A DNA stretch of 64,000 bases. Source: Bacteroidales bacterium 52_46. Lineage in GTDB: Bacteria; Bacteroidota; Bacteroidia; Bacteroidales; Muribaculaceae. The DNA is taken from assembly GCA_001915385.1 (NCBI GenBank), contig MNQK01000006.1, positions 56,125 to 120,124 of the forward strand, given 5' to 3'. Positions 20,131 through 29,607 of the stretch are shown here, piece by piece. Position 1 is the first letter of the stretch, and the number at the start of each line of letters is the position of its first letter. The notes under the pieces are model-generated. The model ran no database searches and was not told where the DNA came from. It saw only the letters and a program-made list of their open reading frames with translations. A program made the translations under genes and the position numbers.

Positions 20131-20162
20131 TTTGCACAATACAAAATAAAGGCTTAACTTTG
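20131..20162 (+). promoter_or_regulatory. Consensus promoter of tRNA-Lys
   Basis: TTTG at 20131-20134, 20-bp spacer, TAACTTTG at 20155-20162. The tRNA begins about 80 nt after the expected start. The remainder of the 19924-20247 gap shows no convincing gene. Confidence 0.75.
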
Positions 20163-20247
20163 CATCGCTTTTAAGGAACAACCCAACGACTAAAGCGCAA
20201 GCCAAGTCACCAAAACAGGCCAGTATCCTTGAAGCTGAAAACAGGGA

Positions 20248-20323
20248 GATTCGCTAGCTCAGCTGGTAGAGCACAACACTTTTAATGTTGGGGTCCTGGG
20301 TTCGAGCCCCAGGCGGATCACCA
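20248..20323 (+). tRNA. tRNA-Lys (anticodon TTT)
   Basis: Full cloverleaf of 76 nt with the CCA end encoded. Acceptor GATTCGC pairs with GCGGATC (one T-G pair); D stem GCTC/GAGC; anticodon arm CAACA-CTTTTAA-TGTTG gives anticodon TTT; T arm CTGGG-TTCGAGC-CCCAG; discriminator A then CCA. An AT-rich island starts right after it, so this tRNA is the likely integration site. Confidence 0.97.
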
Positions 20324-20326
20324 ATA

Positions 20327-20367
20327 AAATAAGCCAAATTGCTAATCCACAGCAGTTTGGCTTATTT
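20327..20367. terminator. Hairpin after tRNA-Lys
   Basis: 17-bp stem, 20327-20343 with 20351-20367 (one G-T pair), 7-nt loop, T-rich on the plus strand side. It can end the tRNA transcript and also the converging island operon. Confidence 0.85.
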
Positions 20368-20466
20368 CTTTCCTCAAAATCGTCTGCATATTGTCTGCAA
20401 ATTCAAAATTTGGGGTCAGCAGATTTTGGGTCAGCGGATTTTCAGCGCATAAATTGTGGTGGGAGG

Positions 20467-20691
20467 TTATAATTTTATGAATCTTAAAACATCGCTGCCA
20501 TTGCAATGCCATTTGCCGTTCTGCTTTGCAGTGGGTTTATCCACCCGGATTTTACCCTCGCGGACGAGCTTTTCAAGCCGATACTCGCCGCCGACCAGTT
20601 TTGCCGCAACGGTTTTGCTGAATGTAATACCTCGCTTTTGGAATACAAGACATATCAAATCAAAAGAGTAGCTATCATTCATTATAGACAT
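20467..20691 (-). CDS. Small putative DNA-binding protein
   Basis: 74 residues. The sequence is 'FSKTVAAKLVGG' then 'YRLEKLVREGKIRVDKP' then 'GKWHCNGSDVLRF', which has the look of an excisionase/MerR-like winged helix: a helix pair followed by a short strand turn and a final helix. Similar small proteins are, from memory, common beside integrated elements of Bacteroidales. It starts 2 nt after the stop of the RhuM-like gene and is the last gene of the island operon, beside tRNA-Lys. A role in excision or in operon control is possible; neither is shown. Confidence 0.7.
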   Translation of the reverse strand: MSIMNDSYSFDLICLVFQKRGITFSKTVAAKLVGGEYRLEKLVREGKIRVDKPTAKQNGKWHCNGSDVLRFIKL

Positions 20692-20693
20692 TC

Positions 20694-21698
20694 TTATTTT
20701 TTGCCTCCGAGACGCTTTCTTTCGGCTTCAAAGGCTTCAAGGAAGTGGATTTCGACAGGTGATAGTTGATATTGGGTGCGCTCGCGGAATTTGTCGTATT
20801 CCTCGTTGGCTTTCAGTTTAGCAACTTCGGCTGACACGCTTCCGGCATGTGTCAGCAATTCCTTACCTGACAGCTTCAGGAAATCGTCGAGCTTCTGAAT
20901 CCAGTCCTTCATATACATCGGGACGTGGCTCTTGGCTTGAAGTTCGGCAAAGTCAAGATAGAGGTTGACAATACGGTTCAGCATATCGACTTCCTCTTCC
21001 GAAAGATAATTCTTGGCAATCTCAGCCTCATGTTTAGTCGGCATGGCTCCTCGCCATGAAGTCAGACCCATGAAATCCTTTTCGGCATTGGCTCGGTCAT
21101 AGATAACCTCTGCAGCAGTATGTCCGTGGGCGGCAAAGTGCATCTTGTTCTGAACCGTCTTGAAGAACTGTTGTGTTATGGAGGTGCGAGGGTCATAGTC
21201 TATGCTGAGGGCATAAATCTCCAGTACCTTGCGATAAAACACTTTCTCCGAACTGCGGATGTCGCGGATTCGAGCCAACAATTCGTCGAAATAGTTCCCT
21301 TGTCCGGCGTTTTTGAGCAAATCATCATTAAGCACGAATCCCTTAATCATGTACTCTTTCAGCACCTGAGTAGCCCACTGCCTGAACTGCACGCCACGAT
21401 GTGAATTGACACGGTATCCGACGCTGATAATCATATCAAGATTATAAATGGGAATTTTACGCTCAACCTGTCGTTTCCCTTCCGTTTGAACTTGTGCAAA
21501 AAATGCACAAGTTGAATCGGCGGTTAATTCTCCTTCATCGTAGATTCTTTTGATATGTCGCTGTATGGTCGAGCGGTCGCGCTGAAACAGCTCCGCCATC
21601 TGGTCTGCCGTGAGCCAAACAGTCTCATTCGAGAGTCGAACCTCAATCTTCGTCTCTCCACCCTGCGTCTGAAATAATATAATCTGTCCGTTATCCAT
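20694..21698 (-). CDS. RhuM-family protein
   Basis: 334 residues from the ATG at 21698 (MDNGQIILF), which suits the family N-terminus; a longer start at 21713 overlaps the previous gene by 7 bp. The N-terminal part holds a predicted winged helix ('WLTADQMAELFQRDRSTIQRHI', residues ~27-50, quoted only in part) followed by the family core 'DMIISVGYRVNSHRGVQFRQW' and 'LKEYMIKGF'. The C-terminal half is helical with 'GLTSWRGAMPTKHEAEIAKN' and a coiled stretch near the end. RhuM-type proteins, first named in a Salmonella pathogenicity island, occur often in genomic islands and near restriction systems; their biochemical function is unknown. Here the gene is coupled to the KAP NTPase gene. Confidence 0.9.
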   Translation of the reverse strand: MDNGQIILFQTQGGETKIEVRLSNETVWLTADQMAELFQRDRSTIQRHIKRIYDEGELTADSTCAFFAQVQTEGKRQVERKIPIYNLDMIISVGYRVNSHRGVQFRQWATQVLKEYMIKGFVLNDDLLKNAGQGNYFDELLARIRDIRSSEKVFYRKVLEIYALSIDYDPRTSITQQFFKTVQNKMHFAAHGHTAAEVIYDRANAEKDFMGLTSWRGAMPTKHEAEIAKNYLSEEEVDMLNRIVNLYLDFAELQAKSHVPMYMKDWIQKLDDFLKLSGKELLTHAGSVSAEVAKLKANEEYDKFRERTQYQLSPVEIHFLEAFEAERKRLGGKK

Positions 21699-21706
21699 AC
21701 ATAAAT

Positions 21707-24409
21707 TTAACATATTAGATGTTCATTAATGAAATTTTCATACGATTGAATCTTTCCTAAAACTTCTTGTGTGATTTTCAGATGTTCGGACTCTCTAAGA
21801 AGCTTTAATTCGTCTCTTTTTTTTATAATGGACGCTCTTACATCTCCGTTTTTCTTTATATAAAGAGTGTTAGAATCTAAACGAGCCAACGCGTCTTTAA
21901 GCACTTTATAGGCATTAACAATATTGTCTTGTGAAATAGCTATTGAATTGACTTCTGATTCTATCTTTAAGAGTTCGTTCAATAGCTTCCGTTCGTTTAC
22001 TAGGTTAGCATCTATCTTTTCTTGGACAGGCCCCTGATCCTGAAATTCGATAGGTTCATAGTTGTTCATTTCATATATCGACCAAAAGTTACGAACCCTA
22101 TCAATATTCAATAACGTATCGAATTTTGTATCAAATATGAATTCCTTAATATTATCTTTAGATCCGAAAATTTGTCTGCAGAACGGATCACAGGTAATAC
22201 TATTCCAATCAGGAGATGAAGAAACTCCTGCCAAAAAGACAAAATCATTTAAATATGACTCAGGTTGACTTTTTATTGCTCCTAAGACCATTTCACACGC
22301 CTCAGAATCAAGAATGACTTTCTTACTTGTTGGATCAATAAATGAAATACAAGCTCTAAGAATGTTTCGATGTAATGCAGTATAGCCAGGATTAATTCTA
22401 ACCAAATCCTTAAGAGAATTTTTAAGAATGGTGAGCAATTCGTTTTCTGTGAAAATCAATTCATGTCTTATCTCTCCTTTCTTATACGCCCATAATTGCA
22501 GCTCCACAATTTCATAGGGATATTCATTATTACAACCTATTAACCTATGATATATTGTAGACTTATAATTATCCATAGAAATCTCGAATTTCTTACATAG
22601 TCGTTCTGATACTTTTTTCTCAATAAGAATACCCACATTTATTGTTGAATATAATCTTTCGTTGTATTGTGCACTCAGATAAATATATATATCAATATAT
22701 CTAACGACATCATCCCAGTTACTAAAGGAAAGCGTGTTTAGAGAACCAAGATATCCATTAAGTTGATTCCAACCCTTATTGTCCAAAATGTCTTTGATAA
22801 TTGCTCTGTAATCTTGTCCTTTATCAAACATTAAGGTTAAGTGTTCATTGCTGATACATTCAAATATTTGTTCCTGAAAGTATATAGAAAAGCCACCAAT
22901 CGAATTAATGGACCTGTATGAGCTATCACCATCTGCTGGAAATAGAAGCTTCAGAATATCCCTTGACTGATATTTTTCTTCAAGCCCATCGATAGTTATT
23001 TTGCGCTCAAAATTGGTCTCATTGTCTTTATGAGCATTCTGCTCATACAACGCTCTATGTTCTTCTGGATACTTATATCTAACTAATTCAATGAGTAAAA
23101 AATCTCTAATTATTAATTCCTTATAGATCCTGTTAAGGGAAGGCTTAACTAAGTTAATATATCGCTTAATATCTCGTAAGTTTTTAAGATAGGAAGTAAA
23201 GAACGAAGAGTTCGCCATTATTGAATTTTTAATCTCATCCAATACCTCATTCTTAAAAGTAAGACCGCTTACTAAATTTGGAATAAGATAATTTAGTAAG
23301 AGTTTTGATGAACGTAATGGGAGATGACGTTCCCATGTGAAGAATTTATCAGAGTATGTGTTTGATTTATCCTCTGTTTCTAAAAGCGAATTAATTCGGT
23401 TCTTGTCATAAGCACTTATGAAGATCAGATTATTGAACGCTGCATTTCCATCGATTAATTTTAATACTTCTATAATCTCATCTGCCATCAAGCGGTCCAA
23501 ATCTTCAATAATGATGACAATGCGCTTTTTTAAACGCATTATTGCTTTATTGATTCGAGCTTTTTCATTCTCCCGATTAAATAATGTTGAAGTATGAAAC
23601 AATGCTGACAGATACTTATTATCCGCCATTACATCGATTACTTTAAGATAATCATTGAACGAATCTTCAAATCGTGCATCATATTTGCTTAATACAGAGT
23701 ATAAATTTTCAAAGAATGCAGACTGAATTGTATTATTTGTTGAATAGCGGGGATTGAACCGGATTAAGATAAAACGATCTTTATTCTGAAGAAATTTTTC
23801 TTCCATAAGATTTATAAACGAGGACTTTCCATCTCCCCATCGCGCATTTATGCCGATACTTAATGCGGACGTTGTCTTATGTTCTACGATACGTTGATAT
23901 AAACTATCAACTTCATCACCAAATCCAAGGACATCCTGATCTCTACGGGATATTGGAATATCCTCTAACAATGGTATAATACCTTCATTTATTTCATTAG
24001 TAGCAGGTTCTTTTATCGCTATGAAATCTAACAACAGAGATATTAAACCAAACAGAAATACTCCGCCAAAGAAAATATCAGAAAATCCTATGTGGAAAAG
24101 ATCTGATGTGATTATTACATAGTTTGAGGTAAAGAGTCTGTAGTACCAGTATACGGAAGATATACTGATGCTGCTCAATACAAGCAGAGGCTTTACATAA
24201 TAGTGATGCTTAAACCTATTAAACCAACACACCATCACAGCTATGCATAATGCTATGAAAATTATAGATGATGCTATCCCTTCATTTACAATAGAAAGTA
24301 TTGGTAAAATATAGTCATCAAACCAACTCATTATTTCCGCATTTAATGATATAAATAGTAATAATACGAAGAGTTGGGTCTTTGTGGATTTCATCCATTC
24401 ACTTCTCAT
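21707..24409 (-). CDS. Membrane-anchored KAP-family P-loop NTPase
   Basis: 900 residues from ATG 24409 (a TTG start at 24421 would add four). Four membrane helices lie in the first ~135 residues. The KAP NTPase domain follows: Walker A INARWGDGKSS (Lys195) and Walker B VIIIEDLDRL (about 298-307), with 'LIFISAYDKNRI' as sensor region. As in other KAP proteins the membrane helices are placed next to the P-loop. The C-terminal 500 residues are helical with no known domain, ending in a likely coiled coil (about 810-890). KAP proteins include PifA, which blocks phage T7, so a phage-exclusion role is plausible. The next gene (RhuM-like) starts 8 nt downstream, so the pair is probably translated together. 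Codon use is AT-rich compared with the flanking core genes. Confidence 0.9.
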   Translation of the reverse strand: MRSEWMKSTKTQLFVLLLFISLNAEIMSWFDDYILPILSIVNEGIASSIIFIALCIAVMVCWFNRFKHHYYVKPLLVLSSISISSVYWYYRLFTSNYVIITSDLFHIGFSDIFFGGVFLFGLISLLLDFIAIKEPATNEINEGIIPLLEDIPISRRDQDVLGFGDEVDSLYQRIVEHKTTSALSIGINARWGDGKSSFINLMEEKFLQNKDRFILIRFNPRYSTNNTIQSAFFENLYSVLSKYDARFEDSFNDYLKVIDVMADNKYLSALFHTSTLFNRENEKARINKAIMRLKKRIVIIIEDLDRLMADEIIEVLKLIDGNAAFNNLIFISAYDKNRINSLLETEDKSNTYSDKFFTWERHLPLRSSKLLLNYLIPNLVSGLTFKNEVLDEIKNSIMANSSFFTSYLKNLRDIKRYINLVKPSLNRIYKELIIRDFLLIELVRYKYPEEHRALYEQNAHKDNETNFERKITIDGLEEKYQSRDILKLLFPADGDSSYRSINSIGGFSIYFQEQIFECISNEHLTLMFDKGQDYRAIIKDILDNKGWNQLNGYLGSLNTLSFSNWDDVVRYIDIYIYLSAQYNERLYSTINVGILIEKKVSERLCKKFEISMDNYKSTIYHRLIGCNNEYPYEIVELQLWAYKKGEIRHELIFTENELLTILKNSLKDLVRINPGYTALHRNILRACISFIDPTSKKVILDSEACEMVLGAIKSQPESYLNDFVFLAGVSSSPDWNSITCDPFCRQIFGSKDNIKEFIFDTKFDTLLNIDRVRNFWSIYEMNNYEPIEFQDQGPVQEKIDANLVNERKLLNELLKIESEVNSIAISQDNIVNAYKVLKDALARLDSNTLYIKKNGDVRASIIKKRDELKLLRESEHLKITQEVLGKIQSYENFINEHLIC

Positions 24410-24489
24410 AACTACAGCCAACTTTGTGTTTTACAAGTTATCCTAACGCCCTTATTGTATAGAATACTTATCCACTTATTTTTTTGCTT

Positions 24490-24786
24490 TTAGGCGTTCT
24501 GATCTATTTGACTCGATATCTGTTTCTTTATATCATCAGACAGAGGAGAAGCCTCTAAAACAGATTTGTTAATTTCCTTATAGCGTTCTTTTGCTCCTTC
24601 GATAATGGACATTGAGATTTCCGGAAGGTATAAAAAGCCATCGCAAATGTTCGTAACAATAATGTAGTCTCGCTGATACATAGCAGTCATAGAACCGTGC
24701 ATCAACGATTTAATCATAGGATTCGGAGCTACGGCGCAAAGCCACTCACCAAAAGCTTTCATATAATCACGATTGTCCATAAGCAT
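24490..24786 (-). CDS. Uncharacterised small protein of the island
   Basis: 98 residues, not recognised. It is mainly helical, with an N-terminal half that is moderately hydrophobic ('AFGEWLCAVAPNPMIKSLM', 'DYIIVTNICDGFLYLPEIS') and a charged C-terminal helix. Start is ATG 24786 or ATG 24780. It lies 72 bp after the DUF4062 gene and 80 bp before the KAP gene, on the same strand, so it probably belongs to the same functional unit. AT-rich like its neighbours. Confidence 0.7.
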   Translation of the reverse strand: MLMDNRDYMKAFGEWLCAVAPNPMIKSLMHGSMTAMYQRDYIIVTNICDGFLYLPEISMSIIEGAKERYKEINKSVLEASPLSDDIKKQISSQIDQNA

Positions 24787-24858
24787 CTACATTAAATGAT
24801 TCATATTCTTCGCGAGAAATTGGCGTTTAGGTAGCAATAATTAAAACTTCATCATCCT

Positions 24859-25857
24859 TTAATTAATGTTTTCTGAATCACTTGAGTGTTTGATGACTCG
24901 AAGTTCATTCATCAGCTTTACTCCTTTCTTAGAAAGTTTCCAAAATATAGCCTCCCCTCCTTTAGCCGTTTGAGCGGGAGCTATATGTAAAAGACCCAAT
25001 ACTCTCATTTGTATTTTAATTGTCTGGAAATCTTTGGAACATATTGAAGGTTGATAAGCATGCGTTCTCCCGGTCTCTTCAATCAGAACTTCAGATATTA
25101 TATTTTTTGCCGAGTGATCATTTTGATATTCTAAAAAGAATGGAGAGATTAATCCAAATAACTCTTTCCACGAAAGAGTTATTTCCCATTTGTAATTATG
25201 AACCCCGTAAGTGCCCGACAGTGAAAATTTCTCATCAAGAGATGCAATATCTTCTATTTCACAACCAACACTTTCCTTTTCTCGTTTGTAGTTTCTTAAC
25301 TCGTCTAATTCCTTACGTAGTTCATTTATCTCTTGCAGGGTTTCTTCATTTGTTGGAGTGTTCCCTCTCACCCAACCTATAGCAGGGTATGTTTTTATTG
25401 TTTTAGTAAGACTAACGGCAACTTTACCATTTAGCTCATCTGCATTACTCCAGAACTGTACTAATCGGCCAATCTTAACCCTATCTCTAAATGTTTCTAA
25501 TTTTTCACGCTTATTTTGATCTAATTCAATTTTGTCACTTGTCAATTGATTAATATTTTCGTGCAAAAATGCAAGAACTCGAATACCCTTTGATACGGCG
25601 TAATTGTATTCTTGTTCGGTATAGCTTATGCCATCTTCTGTCATTGAGCCATACTTACCACCGATAATCAAAATATAATAATCGCAATCATCAATGATTT
25701 TCTTGATAAATTCTAACTGTTCAGAATCAATAGCGGTGAAAAATTCCATACCCGCAGGAATGCAATCGAGCGACATTACAGTCTGCATAACCTTTCCACG
25801 TTCTTCTTTCAAATCAGAATATGTGGAACTAATGAATACCTGATATCTTTTATCCAT
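24859..25857 (-). CDS. DUF4062 domain protein
   Basis: 332 residues. The N-terminal ~90 residues are a clear DUF4062 domain: 'YQVFISSTYSDLKEERGKV', 'IPAGMEFFTA', 'DYYILIIGGKYGS' and 'SYTEQEYNYAV'. This fold is TIR/SLOG-like and is frequently fused to STAND or NACHT signalling NTPases in defence and signalling proteins. A coiled-coil stretch (about 176-205) follows. The C-terminal region (about 215-330) may be a winged-helix domain ('MRVLGLLHIAPAQTAKGGEAIFWKLSKKGVKL' region), unusual for the family. No catalytic activity can be assigned. It lies between the restriction-modification gene and the KAP gene on the same strand. Confidence 0.88.
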   Translation of the reverse strand: MDKRYQVFISSTYSDLKEERGKVMQTVMSLDCIPAGMEFFTAIDSEQLEFIKKIIDDCDYYILIIGGKYGSMTEDGISYTEQEYNYAVSKGIRVLAFLHENINQLTSDKIELDQNKREKLETFRDRVKIGRLVQFWSNADELNGKVAVSLTKTIKTYPAIGWVRGNTPTNEETLQEINELRKELDELRNYKREKESVGCEIEDIASLDEKFSLSGTYGVHNYKWEITLSWKELFGLISPFFLEYQNDHSAKNIISEVLIEETGRTHAYQPSICSKDFQTIKIQMRVLGLLHIAPAQTAKGGEAIFWKLSKKGVKLMNELRVIKHSSDSENIN

Positions 25858-25960
25858 GTTATGTTTCTATTATTCATATAAGGCGAAGAACTTGTCTTGC
25901 CTTCGGTTTTTGAGATTGAACTTACTCGTTGAGGCAATATTTCACTCGATGTATAAGAAT

Positions 25961-28900
25961 TTATTTCTCATATAATTGGGAAATGATTTTACTGGTTTCC
26001 GAGAGAGAATATACGATTTCTTGGTAGTGGCGAATATCCTCAAATGAGAGTTCCCGACCTTTTCGGTCTTTGAGCCATTTTTGAGCAGGTTGATAGCCTC
26101 CGATATAATAGTTAAACGCACTCTCTGAAATATTGTCAAAGTATTGCGCTTCATTTATATAAACACGATGGTCTTTATATTCAACATTCTCAACGATGTT
26201 ACTACCCATAATCGGATAACCAACTTCAATAGCCCAACTTGGAGAGTTTTCCATTGTATGCAACTCCCGTAATCTCTTACCAATCTCCGATATTCGAGTA
26301 AACTCGTCAATATTCTTAGGATATTGCACTCGTGGGAAATCGTCCTTCAAGAAATCTTGGTATTTCTGAATATATGAAGGCATATGGAGAGTCCCATAAA
26401 TGTAGTCAAATAACTCGATAGGTTTAACCTTTTTACCAACTTTTAATTCTATATTTTGCACTACATCATTATCAAAGTTTGGTGATTTTTCTAAACCATT
26501 TGTTGTCCAATCCTTCTGTCTATATAGATATAAAGGGAAGAAAGTTACATTATCTTTTGAAGATAATAAGGTTTTGTCAATCAGGTGTTTTGCGATAAAT
26601 ATGGCGTTTTTATTATCGCGGTTAACACGAATGACACAAAGACTAATATTTTTACCTAAAAGTAGATGAGAACTTGCTTTTACTCGTGGACGAGCAATAA
26701 GGCCACTCGTTTTGCCTGTAAAATATATCCATTTTTCCTCAAATGGACGATATGTAATACGCTGTATTTTAGAAATGTCAAAATGCAACCCTACATCTGT
26801 TTTGGCTGCATTTATCCATTGTTCATTTGATTTACTTAAGATTGGTGTTGATAGCAGTTCCGATGTGCTTGTATTAATGAGATATGATATTCTTTCCCTT
26901 ACAACTTCTTCTGAATTACAAATATTGAATTCATCGAAAGCTGTAGTTATGCCCATAGAACTAACTTTGAATAGTTCATTTATAGCAAAACCCTTGTTAT
27001 ATTCCTTTTCAAGGCCAAAATCTTTTGGCACAAAGAAATACATCGGTGTTTGTGGTTTCAGCTCCGTATATGGAACGGTAGTGATATTGTTATTGTACAA
27101 GAATGAATATTTGGACTCTCTTTTACCGTATAAATCGTAATGGAATAATCGTCCGAGGGTGTTTTTCTTCTTTTTGCCAGTTTTTATAAAAAAGTTTATA
27201 CTTACACCCTGCATGATGTCAAATACATTCTCATCCTTACTGGCATCAGGCGCTGTTTCTTTCTTCTTAGAATTGCCATGCAAATCAATCGTATATATCG
27301 AATCAAACACACGAAGCAGCTCCCATCGCATTCCTCGGAATGTTGGGTTGTCAAGAAATCCATGTGGATTGATATATGCCAAAATACCTTCTCCATTTTG
27401 CTCTATGAAATATTGTGCCATTCTGATGAATTTCACATAGTCGTCATTAAGCCACTTAGGATTTCTCTCTTTCAAATGATCTTTGCCGCCGGGTTCATTT
27501 TTATATGACTTCATCAAATTTGTTATCCACAGACCATTGTTTGTGCTTGATCCATTGTATGGCGGATTCCCAAGAATTACCATAACTGGCGTATCTCGTT
27601 TTATTCGGCTTGCTTCATTCGCTTCTTGACTCAGCCACATTGAGAAGAGTGTGCCTATATCTTTATGATGCTCTTCTAATGAATTTGTAAGATAGATTCT
27701 TATTCTGCGATCAATAGTGTGAGTATAACCTGTTGAATTCAAAATCCAATCCAATTTAAGATGCGCTATTGCGTAAGGAGCCATCAGAATTTCGAAACCA
27801 TTGAGACGAGGGAGCAGGTGCTTTTCAACATAACCCTGCCACATTCCCTGCATATTTGAAAATTTATTGTATATGCAGTTTATAGCCTCAGCCAAAAAAG
27901 TACCTGTTCCGACGGCAGGATCAAGTATTTGCACACGATGATATTTTTCAAGTTTAGTGCGTTTGCTACATTTGACCTTAGGATTGTAATTCTCATTTAT
28001 TACTTCATGCTCAATTTCAGAATAATCAGCAAGTCCATTTGGAAGGTCAAAATCTCTTTTCAGTATTTCGTCTACAGATTTTATTATAAAACTCACAACA
28101 GCAGAGGGCGTATACCATACTCCCTTAGATTTTCTCAATTTCGGATTATATGAAGCAAGGAAGTCCTCATAGAAATGAATCATAGGGTCTGAGTGCCGAT
28201 TGTTACTACCATAACCTTTAAGAATTTTAGACATATCGGTAGCGGCAAACGAAAGAGCTAAATCATCAACTATCCATGCAATTCGCTCATCGAGGTCATA
28301 ACCAGCTATGCTTTGAAATATTTGACGAAGAAACGGATTAGTTTTAGGAATCAATGTTGCTGCTTCTTGTCTGGAGAAATCCTCAGGGGTTTTATCATGC
28401 ATTCTCGCTGCAAACATTCCGTAAGCTATCGTTTGAGCATAAACGTCAGCAAAACTTTCGTGAGTAATATCATGGATAAGTACTCTTTTGAAAGCATCAT
28501 ATTGACCCTTAAGTTGGATGCTGGTATAATCATTCTCATTATCCAACACTCGCTTAATAGTTTCCGCTAATAATCGTGCTTTCGATGCCATTATCGAGGC
28601 AAGCTTTCCAGCGGATACTATCTTTTGTGGTACTGAATTAGCAAAATGTTTAATTGTCTCCACAAAATTGTCGAAATTTGAAACAATACCGACAATTTTT
28701 CCTCCGGCGACATTCGCTATTCGGATGCTATTCTTAAATTCTCCATTCTCATAGAAATGAAAGTCAAGATAATCTGTGAATATTATATGGTCAAGAGACT
28801 CCTTATATCGGTTAAATTGTGATTTATGCTGTTTTCGTCCTTCAAGATCCGAATCATTAATGTCCTTAGCTTCGATAAAAAAGACCGGGGTATTATCCGA

Positions 28901-29080
28901 TATGCGAGAAATGATATAGTCAGGAGCGCCACATTCAATTCTGGCAGGCTCGTTTGTAACCACCATATCTGTCAAGATTGCCGACATTAGCTGCTGCAAT
29001 GCCGGTCTATAGCTATGTTCTCGAGCGATTCCTGTTCGGAACTGCTTATTTAATTCAGATATGTAGTTTTTTAGAGTCAT
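25961..29080 (-). CDS. Type IIG-like restriction-modification protein (nuclease + N6-adenine methylase + specificity)
   Basis: 1039 residues from ATG 29080 (a TTG frame start at 29092 is less likely). The N-terminal part has a PD-(D/E)XK nuclease site: Pro53-Asp54 in GAPDYIIS and Glu70-Ala-Lys72 in FFIEAKD. The middle is an N6-adenine methyltransferase: SAM motif I DPAVGTGTF from Asp387 and catalytic motif NPPY from Asn505. The C-terminal ~350 residues match the specificity region of 'type ISP' restriction enzymes. No helicase motifs are present, so it is a single-chain type II enzyme and not a translocating ISP enzyme. It would cut foreign DNA and methylate host sites by itself. A -7 box lies about 190 nt upstream (29269-29276). 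The leader in between carries no clear gene. Confidence 0.9.
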   Translation of the reverse strand: MTLKNYISELNKQFRTGIAREHSYRPALQQLMSAILTDMVVTNEPARIECGAPDYIISRISDNTPVFFIEAKDINDSDLEGRKQHKSQFNRYKESLDHIIFTDYLDFHFYENGEFKNSIRIANVAGGKIVGIVSNFDNFVETIKHFANSVPQKIVSAGKLASIMASKARLLAETIKRVLDNENDYTSIQLKGQYDAFKRVLIHDITHESFADVYAQTIAYGMFAARMHDKTPEDFSRQEAATLIPKTNPFLRQIFQSIAGYDLDERIAWIVDDLALSFAATDMSKILKGYGSNNRHSDPMIHFYEDFLASYNPKLRKSKGVWYTPSAVVSFIIKSVDEILKRDFDLPNGLADYSEIEHEVINENYNPKVKCSKRTKLEKYHRVQILDPAVGTGTFLAEAINCIYNKFSNMQGMWQGYVEKHLLPRLNGFEILMAPYAIAHLKLDWILNSTGYTHTIDRRIRIYLTNSLEEHHKDIGTLFSMWLSQEANEASRIKRDTPVMVILGNPPYNGSSTNNGLWITNLMKSYKNEPGGKDHLKERNPKWLNDDYVKFIRMAQYFIEQNGEGILAYINPHGFLDNPTFRGMRWELLRVFDSIYTIDLHGNSKKKETAPDASKDENVFDIMQGVSINFFIKTGKKKKNTLGRLFHYDLYGKRESKYSFLYNNNITTVPYTELKPQTPMYFFVPKDFGLEKEYNKGFAINELFKVSSMGITTAFDEFNICNSEEVVRERISYLINTSTSELLSTPILSKSNEQWINAAKTDVGLHFDISKIQRITYRPFEEKWIYFTGKTSGLIARPRVKASSHLLLGKNISLCVIRVNRDNKNAIFIAKHLIDKTLLSSKDNVTFFPLYLYRQKDWTTNGLEKSPNFDNDVVQNIELKVGKKVKPIELFDYIYGTLHMPSYIQKYQDFLKDDFPRVQYPKNIDEFTRISEIGKRLRELHTMENSPSWAIEVGYPIMGSNIVENVEYKDHRVYINEAQYFDNISESAFNYYIGGYQPAQKWLKDRKGRELSFEDIRHYQEIVYSLSETSKIISQLYEK

Positions 29081-29318
29081 ATTAAAAAACAAAAACTCCG
29101 GCGGCAGTTATCTGAGGGCTGACCGAGCCTGCAACGACTGCGTGGGGAGTTTCGGGATTTGATTCTTTGCGCAGCAAAGCGCTACGCGATTAGGTTTTAT
29201 GTTGGCTTCGTCAGCCATTTGTATTTAACCTTGCGGCCATTTTCAGATGGTTAAAGTTTCTCCAATTACAAAGTTAATCAATTTCCGTGAAAGTTTGACT
29301 GTCAGGCATAAATAAATT

Positions 29319-29607
29319 TTAACGTCTTCCTGATATACCGCGTTTGGGCTGAGATGGTTTCATCATTCGGTGGGCTTGCATCATGCAGCGGTAGGCGAAG
29401 CGGCGGTCGTCTTCATCTTCTTTGCGCCCCCAAGGGAGCTTTGTGTCGCTGCCTCCGCCTCCGCAAGACTGAGCGAACTGAGTTGCGCCATCAAGATAGC
29501 CGAGGAATAGATACATGGCACACTTCAAAATCTCGTTGGGCTGCTCGGCGATTGCTGTCAGGAACTCTCCGTCAATGTCGGATTTCTGTTCCTGAATGTT
29601 AGTCTAT
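29319..29607 (-). pseudogene. Remnant resembling the C-terminus of a mobilisation protein
   Basis: An open frame of about 95 codons on the minus strand, bounded upstream by an in-frame TAG near 29608 and with no ATG at its head; only a TTG at 29526-29528 could start a 69-residue protein. The sequence 'EQPNEILKCAMYLFLGYLDG', 'SCGGGGS', 'WGRKEDEDDRRFAYRCM' resembles, from memory, the tail of relaxase or other mobilisation proteins of Bacteroidota mobile elements. I read it as a truncated leftover at the edge of the island. Family name is uncertain. The neighbouring gaps (29081-29318 and 29608-29736) hold no gene I can see. Confidence 0.5.

Noticed and set aside
19953..20144. 63-codon minus-strand frame before tRNA-Lys
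   Set aside because: It covers part of the tRNA promoter region, has no promoter of its own and no known relative; kept out as chance.
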